Part shown: positions 26,821 to 34,789 of the stretch, piece after piece | Layout of the letters: each line of letters begins with the position of its first letter | How positions within the stretch are numbered: position 1 is the first letter of the stretch | Assembly: GCF_001042695.1 (NCBI RefSeq) | Contig: NZ_AP012334.1 | Coordinates: forward strand, 1,426,001-1,490,000 | Reading direction: 5' to 3' | Source: Scardovia inopinata JCM 12537 | Lineage (GTDB): Bacteria > Actinomycetota > Actinomycetes > Actinomycetales > Bifidobacteriaceae | DNA length: 64,000 nt | Position numbers and translations under genes: made by a program | The notes under the pieces: model-generated | Databases searched by the model: none | What the model was told of the DNA's origin: nothing | Seen by the model: the letters and a program-made list of their open reading frames with translations, nothing else

Positions 26821-27593
26821 TGAAAATCAAACGTTTTATGGCTATAGCCAGGCTCAACCTGCTGATCCAGCTGCGCGATCCCACACCTACAATCCTAATG
26901 ACTATAATACCGCTGATACTTACACCGTTCATGATACCTTCTTTCAAAACCCTGCTTATTTCAGAGGGGTATGCCTCGGCAACAGGCGCGGAACAGGTAG
27001 TCCCCGGGATGGCGGTCCTGTTCTCTTTCCTCTCTGTGCAGTTCATCGTCCAGTCATTCTTTGATGAACACACCTGGGGGACATGGCCCCGGCTCCGATC
27101 GACCGCAGCAACACCGGCAGATATCATCATGGGGAAAACGGCAGTCATTTATCTGATCCAGGCTGTACAGCTTATTGTAGTGCTGGCTGCGGGAAGCCTC
27201 CTGTATGGTTACCGCCCCAACGGGAGCATAGCAGCGCTTGTCATAGTGGCACTTGTATTCTCTGCAGTCCTTACCGCATTCGGAGTGGTGCTGTCCCTGT
27301 GGATCCGGTCCGAAAACACAGCACTAGCTCTGGCAAGCCTTGTCGGGATGCTGATGGCAGGGATCGGCGGCGCTATCGGCTCGACCTCAGGGTTCCCCGG
27401 CTGGGCCCGGCCTGTGTCAAAAATATCCCCTGCACACTGGGCGCTTGACGCAGTCCATAAGGTCAGCCTGGATTCGGCGGGAATAGGCGACGTTGGCGGA
27501 CAGATCGGGATACTGCTGATATTCCTTGCCGTCCTCGTAGCTGTCTGTATAATAAGATGCATTATGGGGGTAGATACCAGGAAAATGGAATAG
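26820..27593 (+). CDS. ABC-2 type transporter permease (DrrB-like)
   Basis: Start ATG 26820 overlaps the ATPase stop (TAATG), typical of coupled translation; a GGAGAAA site sits just before it. The 257-residue protein has about six membrane segments and the ABC-2 layout (PTILMTIIPLILTPFMIPSF near the N-terminus; WGTWPRLRSTAATPADIIMGK; ISPAHWALDAVHKV near residue 205). Together with the ATPase it makes a two-component exporter; substrate unknown. Confidence 0.9.
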   Translation: MKIKRFMAIARLNLLIQLRDPTPTILMTIIPLILTPFMIPSFKTLLISEGYASATGAEQVVPGMAVLFSFLSVQFIVQSFFDEHTWGTWPRLRSTAATPADIIMGKTAVIYLIQAVQLIVVLAAGSLLYGYRPNGSIAALVIVALVFSAVLTAFGVVLSLWIRSENTALALASLVGMLMAGIGGAIGSTSGFPGWARPVSKISPAHWALDAVHKVSLDSAGIGDVGGQIGILLIFLAVLVAVCIIRCIMGVDTRKME

Positions 27594-27603
27594 GAGCGTA
27601 GGC

Positions 27604-28308
27604 ATGGGCGATACAGGGGAAAGAAAGGGCAGCGGTTTAAAACGCGGGCATCTGACGCGTGAAAGCATCCTCCGCGAGGCGCTCACCCTCGTTGATGAGA
27701 AAGGTTTTGATGCCCTTTCCCTCCGCACGCTCGGCAAGCGGCTCGGTGTTTCCCAGGCCGCTTTTTACCGCCATATCCCGGATAAAGCCGCTCTGCTGGA
27801 TGGGGTTGCAGAAATCATCTGGCAGGAAGTTTTCGACCGATGCACATCCGCCTTGTCAGAGGAGAGCTTTACTGCCGGGAACACGGACTGGAAAACAGTT
27901 TTCAGCCTGTATGCCCATTGTCTCATGGATATCCTGCACAGCCATCCTAACGCAGTTATCCTTGTCCTGACACATCCGATGAGTACAGCGAACGAGTTCG
28001 CATCCGCGGCCCGGCTGCTGGTACAGATAGCCGATCTGGGGATCCCCCTGCCGAGCAACGCACTCGGAATGATCAATATGGTCACTATGTACGTGGGAGG
28101 CGTTGCTGCCGCTGAAGTCGCCCCTCCTGCGGGCGGCGCTGCAAAGGACATAGACGAAGGCATTGCCGGGATGCTCGCCGCTGCCGGCCCGCGTGAAAAG
28201 GAAACCCTTACAGATCTGCTGAGACCCATGGGTACAGCCGGATGGTCCTTCTCCCACCTGTTTGAGACCGGCCTCAATGCCCTGCTGCACGGCTGGGATA
28301 CAGTGTAA
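27604..28308 (+). CDS. TetR/AcrR family regulator
   Basis: The 234-residue protein has an N-terminal TetR helix-turn-helix (about residues 18-65: RESILREALTLVDEKGFDALSLRTLGKRLGVSQAAFYRHIPDKAALLDGV) and a C-terminal ligand domain resembling TetR_C. GGAGCG precedes ATG 27604, 10 bases after the permease stop, so it is the third gene of the ABC operon. Its likely target is the nested palindrome at 25813-25861, giving a self-regulated, drug-inducible export cassette; this is inference. Confidence 0.9.
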   Translation: MGDTGERKGSGLKRGHLTRESILREALTLVDEKGFDALSLRTLGKRLGVSQAAFYRHIPDKAALLDGVAEIIWQEVFDRCTSALSEESFTAGNTDWKTVFSLYAHCLMDILHSHPNAVILVLTHPMSTANEFASAARLLVQIADLGIPLPSNALGMINMVTMYVGGVAAAEVAPPAGGAAKDIDEGIAGMLAAAGPREKETLTDLLRPMGTAGWSFSHLFETGLNALLHGWDTV

Positions 28309-28326
28309 CTTACCTAAGCTCCTGCA

Positions 28327-29652
28327 TCAGGCCGCAAAAAGATCGTTGAAATTCTCAGCCATCGTAGGATGGGTGAACACCTGATTGGCGAGATACTTTG
28401 CCGGTATGTTGTTGTCCATCGCCATCTTGACGAGGTTAATAAGTTCATGCGCCTGGCTGCCGAAAAGCGTTGCGCCGAGGATGCGCCCGTCTCCCCTGCT
28501 GATAATAACTTTGAATATTCCCCTGAGATCATTATTGACGTGCGCGCGCGGCATAGATGCAACAGGAAGCGTTTTTGCCCTGTAATCAAGCCCCTGTCCC
28601 TGCGCCTGCGCTTCGGTAAGGCCTATCTGTGCCAGCGGAGGAGTAATAAATGTAGCTGTGGGGATATTCTTCCGGTCAGCAAGGCTGTACGTCTGCCCGT
28701 CCTGCCCTGCCCGGCTGAGATAAGCGTTGATTATCCGGAAATCATCAAGGGATATGTACGTAAACTGCGGGCCTCCATTGACATCCCCAGCGGCAAACAC
28801 CCCGGGAACAGCTGTCTGGAGGAACCTGTCAGTTTTGATCGCCCCGCTGTCAGTCAGTTCAATATCTGTAGCCTCAAGCCCGAGCCCGTCAATATTAGGA
28901 CGCCGGCCGACCGCATAAAGCACAGCATCAAACGTAAAATCGCCTTTGTTGGTTGAGAGCACAGCGGCACCCCGTGAGTCTTCCACAGATGCAACAGCGG
29001 AGTCCAGTTCAAAGCGGATTCCGTCTTCCTTCATATACGAATATGCGAGATCGGCGAATTCAGGCTCAGTCCCCCTGAGGATACTGGGACCGTTAACAAA
29101 CACCGTTACATCGGTCCCAAGCTTATTGAAAATGCCTGCAAACTCAAGGCCGATATGCCCTCCGCCGATGATCCCCAGCCTGCCGGGACGTGAGCTGAGG
29201 CCCTGTATCCCAGTGGAATCGTAAGCATACGCGGATCCTGCCAGTCCCGGGATATCTGGTATCACAGGGACAGCGCCAGTATCGATGACGATATCCGCAG
29301 CAGTGAGCAGCTCTGTATCTGCCCCTGCGGAGACCTCAACCACCTTGTTGGATACGAACCGCGCCCGTGCATCAATGACGTCAGCAGTACCGGATACTGC
29401 GGCATAATTCTTCTTATTGAGACGGGAAACCACAGCAGACTTCTGGGCCATCACCTCATCAAACCCCAGCCCCTTCTCGGCAGCAACAAGCATAGTTTTA
29501 GTCGGGATGCAGGCAATGTTGATGCACGTCCCGCCATACATCGCAGGGCTTTTTTCAATGAGGGCAACCTTCTTGCCGGTTGCAGCCTGTCTGGCAGCCA
29601 GTGTTTTACCTGCTTTGCCAAACCCTATGACGATGAGGTCGTATTCACGCAT
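28327..29652 (-). CDS. RclA-like pyridine nucleotide-disulfide oxidoreductase
   Basis: The 441-residue flavoprotein begins YDLIVIGFGKAGKTLA (FAD site) and has the redox pair CINIACIPTK with cysteines 43 and 48, an NAD(P)H site GRLGIIGGGHIGLEFAGIF near residue 165, and HPTMAENFNDLF at the C-terminus with the His-Glu dyad. The MYGGTCINI-CIPTK region is that of RclA (reactive chlorine resistance) and of hypothiocyanous acid reductases rather than lipoamide dehydrogenase or glutathione reductase. A role in resisting HOCl/HOSCN at mucosal or oral sites is inferred. It converges with the TetR gene with an 18-base gap and shares the higher GC of that block. Confidence 0.85.
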   Translation of the reverse strand: MREYDLIVIGFGKAGKTLAARQAATGKKVALIEKSPAMYGGTCINIACIPTKTMLVAAEKGLGFDEVMAQKSAVVSRLNKKNYAAVSGTADVIDARARFVSNKVVEVSAGADTELLTAADIVIDTGAVPVIPDIPGLAGSAYAYDSTGIQGLSSRPGRLGIIGGGHIGLEFAGIFNKLGTDVTVFVNGPSILRGTEPEFADLAYSYMKEDGIRFELDSAVASVEDSRGAAVLSTNKGDFTFDAVLYAVGRRPNIDGLGLEATDIELTDSGAIKTDRFLQTAVPGVFAAGDVNGGPQFTYISLDDFRIINAYLSRAGQDGQTYSLADRKNIPTATFITPPLAQIGLTEAQAQGQGLDYRAKTLPVASMPRAHVNNDLRGIFKVIISRGDGRILGATLFGSQAHELINLVKMAMDNNIPAKYLANQVFTHPTMAENFNDLFAA

Positions 29653-29808
29653 AGCACAAGTACCTTTCTATGGTTTTATCAGTATCTGGTTTTATCAGTA
29701 GCGGGCGAAATGCCGCAATACAGTCAACTTTCCCGGCACAGCATATATTGCAGTGTTCGCTGCCGCCGAAATTGGGACTTGCCGTTTTAAGCCACAGGGA
29801 CCCTGGTA

Positions 29809-29880
29809 GTAAAACACGCAGATACAAAAATGGAAATTGTGGAAAATCGGGAAAATCGAGTTTGTATCTGCGTGTTTTAC
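29809..29880. repeat. Perfect 20-bp inverted repeat with tandem 9-bp units in its loop
   Basis: The arms 29809-29828 and 29861-29880 are exact reverse complements of 20 bases (starting GTAAAACACGCAG) and continue outward for five more matching bases after one mismatch. The 32-base loop contains three tandem 9-base units of the form GGAAAATCG (first unit diverged). A transcript on either strand would form a long hairpin. Confidence 0.85.
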
Positions 29881-29967
29881 CACCAGAAGGCCAGGAAGTA
29901 GACCACAGCGATGCAGAAAAATATGGAGAGGGATCCTGGCCTGCACCCCTATGGGCCATTAACCCAC

Positions 29968-29992
29968 AAAAAGATCTCCTAGATAGGAGACC
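29968..29992 (-). terminator. Rho-independent terminator after the glycosyltransferase
   Basis: TCTCCTA pairs with TAGGAGA (29975-29990) around a 2-base loop; on the minus strand this is followed by five T. It lies 33 bases past the end of the glycosyltransferase frame. Confidence 0.75.
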
Positions 29993-30024
29993 TTTTATGA
30001 AATTCAACAAAAATTCTTAAACAG

Positions 30025-30966
30025 CTACTTTCTGCGTATATATTCCAGTACATTCATGGTAGAGATGAACTCCTTGCGCCCGTTCTTAGCAATAATGTCC
30101 AGAATGATTCCCGTAATGCCAAGAAGCAGCCCAGCCAAAATTAAGAAGAAACACCCAAAAAGTGTAGGGAACTGCAAAACCTGCCCAGTCTGCCAGAACT
30201 TGATGAAGATAGGAATCATCAGCCCAATACCCACGACTCCGAGCAAACCACCGAGCGTACTGAAAAATGGCAGCGGTTTGTACTCGCGAATCATACGGAA
30301 GATTGTTGAGAGAACTCGAATACCGTCTCCCACAGTATCCAGCTTAGAGACAGAGCCTTCCGGACGGTCACGGTACTGAATAGGCATCTCTTAGAGTTTC
30401 ATATTTTTATCGAGACTGTGAATAGTCATCTCAGTCTCAAACTCAAAGCCCTTCGAGAGAATTGGATAGCTTTTCACGAAAGCGAAGGAGAAAGCACGAT
30501 AACCCGTCATAATGTCCTTCACGTTCGACTGGAAAAGGAAGTTAATAGAATCCCGTACCAAAGAGTTGCCAAAATTATGGAATGGTCGTTTATTTTCCTC
30601 AAAATATGTGGAGCTTAAACGGTCTCCGATAACCATGTCATAGCCTTCGAGAATCTTCTCCACCATTTCCGGCGCAGATTCTGCCGGGTAAGTATCGTCT
30701 CCATCCACCATAATGTATGCGTCCGCGTCCACTTCGTTGAACATTGCACGAATGACGTTTCCTTTTCCTTGGCGAGGTTCATGCCGAACAACAGCGCCAA
30801 GTGAGGCAGCGATTTGAGCAGTATGGTCCGAGGAGTTATTGTCATACACATAAATCACAGCATCAGGAAGAGACTGCTGAAAATCTGCTACGACTTTGCC
30901 AATAGTAACTTCCTCGTTGTAGCACGGAATAAGAACAGCAACCTTTGGCTTCTGGATTTCACTCAT
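30025..30966 (-). pseudogene. Family 2 glycosyltransferase (dolichyl-phosphate-mannose-synthase-like), split by an in-frame TAA
   Basis: Two frames in the same phase make one protein. The first (30391-30966) is a complete GT2 catalytic domain: VAVLIPCYNEEVTIGKVV, YVYDNNSSDHT, MVDGDDTYPAE (metal-binding DxD) and MTGYRAFS. It stops at TAA 30391-30393 after NMKL; the next codons continue EMPIQYRDRPEGSVSKL, the normal linker, then two membrane helices (to 30025). Intact homologues read through this point. So a single nonsense codon removes the membrane part; alternatively the catalytic domain works alone, or the stop is suppressed. Enzymes of this type transfer sugars to polyprenyl phosphate and often work with GtrA. 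Confidence 0.8.
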
Positions 30967-30989
30967 AGTTGTAGTATAACCTACCTATC

Positions 30990-31619
30990 CTATTGCAATT
31001 TCCACTGCTGCGCGTTAGAGCCATTCGCCTTGTAAAGCACAATATTCGTAAAGTTTGCAGTAGCGTCTGCAGCCACATCAATGGCATACTGTGTATTCAA
31101 CTTTGAGAAGAATGTATACGTACCGTTACTGTTCTTCACTGCAACCCATTTCTGAACATCAGATGAGTTATAGGTGTATTGCTGAATATTCTGACCATCC
31201 TGAGCAATACCAGCAGCAACGTCTAAGGCCTTGCCAGACTCTTTATTGCGAATAATGACATATCCGGCACTGTCATGAGTGATAACCCATTTTTGCGCAT
31301 CGGACTTATTCCTCGCAAAGAGGCGGATATTTGCCCCGTTCGCATGCGACCCCGCCTCAAGATCCATCACAGATGACGCGAACTGCGGGCGAGCAAAAGT
31401 ATACGTGCCGTCTGCCAAATTATCCTTGTGGAGCGCAACGAAAGTTGCGGACTGGATATCCCACTTCTGCCCATTGCTCTTGTTCGCGCTGTATAGCTGA
31501 ACATTCGTAGAATTTGTAGTCTTATCCCCATCTACGTCAAGCGCATATGAAGTATTAACCTTGGAGTAAAAGGTGTAAGAACCATCGGAATTCTTGACGG
31601 CCACCCATTTCTGAGCCAT
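30990..31619 (-). pseudogene. Ricin-type beta-trefoil lectin, 5'-truncated
   Basis: About 210 residues of ricin-B-like repeats (QxW motifs: AQKWVAVKN, GQKWDIQSA, AQKWVITHD, VQKWVAVKN, AQQWKLQ; with ALDVDGD, VMDLEAG, ALDVAAG, AIDVAAD strands) form at least one and a half trefoils that would bind glycans. No signal peptide or catalytic domain is present. The first methionine consistent with lectin sequence is at 31619; the frame further upstream runs through a terminator hairpin and a tRNA fragment. The gene therefore looks like the distal part of a larger secreted enzyme (such lectin tails follow lysozyme or glycosidase domains in bifidobacteria). Only 23 bases separate it from the glycosyltransferase start. 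Confidence 0.7.
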
Positions 31620-31652
31620 AAAATGAACAATAGACTTCAGTGGAAAGCTGAA

Positions 31653-31696
31653 GATATTGAAAAAGCCGCGGAGTTCTTTAGCGTCGAACCCGCGGC
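31653..31696 (-). terminator. Terminator downstream of the tRNA-fMet fragment
   Basis: On the minus strand GCCGCGGGTTC pairs with GAACTCCGCGGC (one unpaired/mismatched base) and is followed by TTTTTC. It begins right after the CCA of the tRNA fragment, as expected for a native tRNA terminator. Confidence 0.75.
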
Positions 31697-31698
31697 AT

Positions 31699-31743
31699 TG
31701 GTAGCGGGGCATGGATTTGAACCATGGACCTCTGGGTATTATG
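31699..31743 (-). pseudogene. 3' half of initiator tRNA (tRNA-fMet), truncated
   Basis: Reading the minus strand: anticodon CAT, then AATACCCAG, variable loop, a perfect T arm (CATGG-TTCAAAT-CCATG), acceptor CCCCGCT, A and CCA. This is the 3' half of an initiator tRNA. The acceptor 5' strand, D arm and 5' anticodon strand are missing: the sequence upstream of the anticodon is unrelated and reaches the rplI stop within 36 bases. It is a remnant left by recombination or integration at a tRNA-fMet gene. Confidence 0.75.
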
Positions 31744-31778
31744 CCGTCCTCAAATTGATCGCTTCTGGCGGATCGTAG

Positions 31779-32240
31779 TTATTCAGCAACCACCTTAACA
31801 GTAAACTGAGCAGAAATTTCAGGGTGAAGCTTCACAGTCACAGGGTAGGTACCTGTAGTCTTGATAGCTTCCACAGTGATGTTCCTTGCTTCCACGGATC
31901 CAGCCTCAGCAACCTGAGCTGCCAGGGCCTTGGCCACGGACTCGGCACTGATTCCACCGAAGAGCTTGCCAGATTCAGAAACCCGGGCAGCAATTTCCAC
32001 GGTGGTACCCTCAATAGCAGTCTTTGCTGCTACTGCATCTTCACGAGTCTTCAGAGCCTGAGCCCTGCGGGCACGCTGCATCTGCTCAATCTGCCTGCCT
32101 GCACGCTCAGTCCACAGCATGGCTTCGCCCTGAGGAATAAGGAAATTACGGGCATACCCAGCCTTGACTTCAACAGTGTCGCCAGGCTGACCCAGAGTAG
32201 AGACTTCCTTGCGGAGAATAACTTTTACATTCTTTGCCAT
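31779..32240 (-). CDS. rplI: 50S ribosomal protein L9
   Basis: The 153-residue product matches L9: [37 protein letters not shown] at the N-terminal RNA-binding domain, a connecting helix rich in Arg/Gln/Ala, and the C-terminal domain ending [15 protein letters not shown]. It is the last gene of the operon rpsF-ssb-rpsR-rplI on the minus strand, 20 bases after rpsR. Its downstream side ends abruptly at the tRNA-fMet remnant. Confidence 0.98.
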   Translation of the reverse strand: MAKNVKVILRKEVSTLGQPGDTVEVKAGYARNFLIPQGEAMLWTERAGRQIEQMQRARRAQALKTREDAVAAKTAIEGTTVEIAARVSESGKLFGGISAESVAKALAAQVAEAGSVEARNITVEAIKTTGTYPVTVKLHPEISAQFTVKVVAE

Positions 32241-32260
32241 TATCAGTACCTCGCCTCGTG

Positions 32261-32518
32261 TTATTTGGAAGAACGGCCGGTAGAGCTGTAAGGAAGGAGG
32301 GCCATCTCACGGGCGTTTTTAATCGCACGTGCGATAGTACGCTGTTCCTGGACAGTCACACCAGTGATGCGGCGGGACCGGATTTTGCCGCGGTCAGAAA
32401 TGAATTTGCGCAGCAAAGCAACATCCTTATAATCAATTTCTGTAATCTTAGCCGTCTTCAGCGGATTCGGCTTCTTCTTAAAAGGCTTTACTGGAGGCTG
32501 TGGCCTTTTGCGTGACAT
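32261..32518 (-). CDS. rpsR: 30S ribosomal protein S18
   Basis: The product begins [16 protein letters not shown] and contains [27 protein letters not shown], the signature of S18, then [15 protein letters not shown] 32518 is chosen over a GTG two codons upstream because AAGGAAG lies at the right distance and the product then matches relatives. No zinc cysteines (C- form). It lies between ssb and rplI. Confidence 0.98.
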   Translation of the reverse strand: MSRKRPQPPVKPFKKKPNPLKTAKITEIDYKDVALLRKFISDRGKIRSRRITGVTVQEQRTIARAIKNAREMALLPYSSTGRSSK

Positions 32519-32589
32519 ATGCACACTTCCTTTTTTGTATAAATTTTGATAATTCTTATATCTGTATATCTATATGAAATAAATTCTGA

Positions 32590-33258
32590 TTAAAACTCAG
32601 GATCAGCAAACTCATCGTCAGAACCGAAGTCAGCGTTGGAACCAAAGGCTGTAGACGAATTGAAGGCACCTGAATCAGAGGAATTAGCCCAGGGATCGGT
32701 TCCCTGTGAGGCATAACCGCCACCGCCGTTCTGCCCATTGGTATTCTGACCACCGGCAGCACCATTCCCGTTACCACCAAATCCGCGGGATGCCCCTGCC
32801 TGGCTGGCTCCACCGCGATAGCCTCCGCGGCCGGCAGCAGAACCATTATTGCTGTATCCCCCTGAGCCAGTCCCGGAAACGTTAGCGTTGCGCTGAACCT
32901 GGGCTGTATTGCGGCTCAGTGCAGGACCAATCTCATTGACACGCAGCTCTACCACTGTGCGGCTTTCGCCGGACTGGGTCTGGTAAGAACGCTGAGTCAG
33001 ATTCCCCTGAGCAATAACCCTCATCCCCTTAGATAGGGACTGGGAAATATTGGTAGCCATGGGAGAATACTGAGAATCCCAGCAGGAGCAGCGCAGGAAG
33101 AGAGCTTCGCCGTCTTCCCACTGGCCGCTGTTGCGATTATAGGTACGGGGAGTGGAAGCAATGGTGAAATTCACCACTGTGCCACCATTGCCTGTCGTCC
33201 GAAGTTCCGGATCAGCAGTGAGATTGCCAATTATTGTAACCGGTGTTTCTCCAGCCAT
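32590..33258 (-). CDS. ssb: Single-stranded DNA-binding protein
   Basis: The 222-residue protein has an OB-fold N-terminus (about residues 1-115: GETPVTIIGNLTADPELRTTGNGGTVVNFTIAST, then FLRCSCWDSQYSPMATNISQSLSKGMRVIAQG), a long Gly/Asn/Gln-rich linker, and an acidic C-terminal tip SDDEFADPEF that recruits partner proteins. It is longer than E. coli SSB because of the linker, as usual in actinobacteria. It lies between rpsF and rpsR; the location in the ribosomal operon is conserved. Confidence 0.97.
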   Translation of the reverse strand: MAGETPVTIIGNLTADPELRTTGNGGTVVNFTIASTPRTYNRNSGQWEDGEALFLRCSCWDSQYSPMATNISQSLSKGMRVIAQGNLTQRSYQTQSGESRTVVELRVNEIGPALSRNTAQVQRNANVSGTGSGGYSNNGSAAGRGGYRGGASQAGASRGFGGNGNGAAGGQNTNGQNGGGGYASQGTDPWANSSDSGAFNSSTAFGSNADFGSDDEFADPEF

Positions 33259-33372
33259 GATGCTCTGCCTACTTACTTGACTGTGACTTACTCTGTCTGA
33301 TTATACTCTGATTCAGAGTCCATTTATCGTGGTGATGGTCTGATTTTTCTGATTCGTGAGTATTGTCAGAAT

Positions 33373-33669
33373 TTATTTGGCGTCCTTACGAAGGATTTTC
33401 GTACGAACAATGGATTCGTTAAGATTAAGAAGACGATCCAGCTCTGCACTGGTCGCGGGTTCACTGGAGTATTCGACAACGGCATAAGCGCCTTCAGTTT
33501 TGCCATTAATCTCGTAAGCGAGCTTGCGGCGGCCCCAAATGTCGACCTTCTCTACAGTACCCTTTTCATTGGTGACTGTTTCCATGTACTGATCAACCAG
33601 CTTCTTCAAAGCGCGGTCATCCAATTCCGGATCAGCGATCAGCATGAGCTCATATTTATGCGCAGACAT
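33373..33669 (-). CDS. rpsF: 30S ribosomal protein S6
   Basis: The 98-residue product has the S6 pattern: KYELMLIADPELDDRALKKL, GRRKLAYEINGKTEGAYAVVEY and LNLNESIVRTKILR. ATG 33669 is chosen (one codon inside a GTG) because GGAGGT lies directly upstream at good spacing. It is the first gene of rpsF-ssb-rpsR-rplI. Confidence 0.98.
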   Translation of the reverse strand: MSAHKYELMLIADPELDDRALKKLVDQYMETVTNEKGTVEKVDIWGRRKLAYEINGKTEGAYAVVEYSSEPATSAELDRLLNLNESIVRTKILRKDAK

Positions 33670-33854
33670 CACCCACCTCCTTCGGACTATAGGCTACAGA
33701 CTTTCTGCAGCAGAAGATGTGTTTACGCTCGCTGCTTCCACCAGGTTTCAGCCTGATTTTGGCAACTTGTCTACTATATCGAAGGGGGCAGATATCTCCA
33801 CTTATCCCTGACCAACCCCTGCCGCACCTCTGACTCACCTATAATTCGCTGCTT

Positions 33855-34775
33855 CTAATCCAGGAGAGGATTACCAAACCAGGTCTTATACAAAAGGAAA
33901 AAATTCCGATTTCCATAGCTAGAACAGGAATCTCCTGTTCCCAGGCCGGCTTTAAGAGCAGCAGCGTTGGGCTGATAAGGAGTATAAGTATACAACAAGG
34001 CCGTTGCATCGTTATAAATATAGACAGTAGATCCCCCACAGCTAGTCTTGGGATTATAGCGAATATAGTTAAGGCTGTGAGAATGATAGGGATATCGAGA
34101 GGGATGAGCCGCATAATATTTAAACCGATGAGCAGCCCCGTAAACCTGTTTAAAAAATCCTAAATAATCGCTGTCACATTTACCATTGTCCGGGCAGGAC
34201 AAGCCCAAGGCTGTATTAACCTGAGTCCTGGTCGGTCCTGAAGAGGTGACCAAACCTTGCTCTTTCTCCAGCATAACCACCAAAACCTTCTGACTAATTC
34301 CGCAACTGCGGGCGGCGGCATCGATGATCCGGGCAGCAGTGGCAGTGTTTCCGGAATTTTTCTTATCTCCGCTTCCACTGTCATATCCCTTGCATAAATC
34401 ATCAGCCTTCTGCGGGAAAGTTCTGAAAGAATAGGAACTCAAGCAAAATTTGCCCCTGCAATTCTTTCCCCTTGCCGTAAGAAAAGTCTGAATTTGAGAA
34501 ACAGTCAGAGAGTTAGAATCATAAAAAGCTGAATCTGTAATAATATACCCAGGATCAAAATGATACTGCTGGTAGAGAACCTTTTGCTCAGATTGAGCTG
34601 CGGCAATTTCCTGCCTCTGTATACGGTAATTATTTCCCTGCCAGATCAGAGCAATAATCAGACCAGCAATAATAATCCACAAAAGTACCGTCTTTGCTGA
34701 AACCGCTTTCAAAGAGGACGTGATTCGTGCGATTACAGCCGTGCCTCTACTGTTTCTCCTCTTCTTACCTGCCAT
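33855..34775 (-). CDS. Secreted/membrane-anchored protein with lysozyme-like (hemagglutinin-type) domain
   Basis: The 306-residue protein has a basic N-terminus, one membrane segment (about residues 28-46: TVLLWIIIAGLIIALIWQG), and an extracellular part containing SLTVSQIQTFLTARG, then ARIIDAAARSCGISQKVLVVMLEKEQGLVTSSGPT, ALGLSCPDNGKCDSDYLGFFKQVYGAA, and a C-terminal NFFLLYKTWFGNP. This pattern occurs in actinobacterial surface proteins annotated as hemagglutinin-like, and the KEQGLV helix is reminiscent of the catalytic Glu region of lysozyme-like folds. Paired cysteines suggest disulfides. Enzymatic activity is not proven. It is 14 bases downstream of rfbB. Confidence 0.65.
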   Translation of the reverse strand: MAGKKRRNSRGTAVIARITSSLKAVSAKTVLLWIIIAGLIIALIWQGNNYRIQRQEIAAAQSEQKVLYQQYHFDPGYIITDSAFYDSNSLTVSQIQTFLTARGKNCRGKFCLSSYSFRTFPQKADDLCKGYDSGSGDKKNSGNTATAARIIDAAARSCGISQKVLVVMLEKEQGLVTSSGPTRTQVNTALGLSCPDNGKCDSDYLGFFKQVYGAAHRFKYYAAHPSRYPYHSHSLNYIRYNPKTSCGGSTVYIYNDATALLYTYTPYQPNAAALKAGLGTGDSCSSYGNRNFFLLYKTWFGNPLLD

Positions 34776-34789
34776 GCCCGTCTCCTGTC

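Larger units (their letters stand above)
29653..30024. other. Intergenic region holding a long inverted repeat and a terminator
   Basis: This ~370-base stretch between the RclA-like gene and the decayed glycosyltransferase has open frames on both strands but none with a plausible protein; they mirror one another because of the inverted repeat at 29809-29880. A terminator hairpin lies at its right end. Confidence 0.6.

Noticed and set aside
29860-29880. TTTGTATCTGC also seen near 37387, as if a dispersed repeat
   Set aside because: The match is only 11 bases and the flanks differ, so it is likely chance.
29645-30010. Open frames of 116-121 codons on both strands
   Set aside because: They mirror each other because of the long inverted repeat and have no ribosome site; not real genes.
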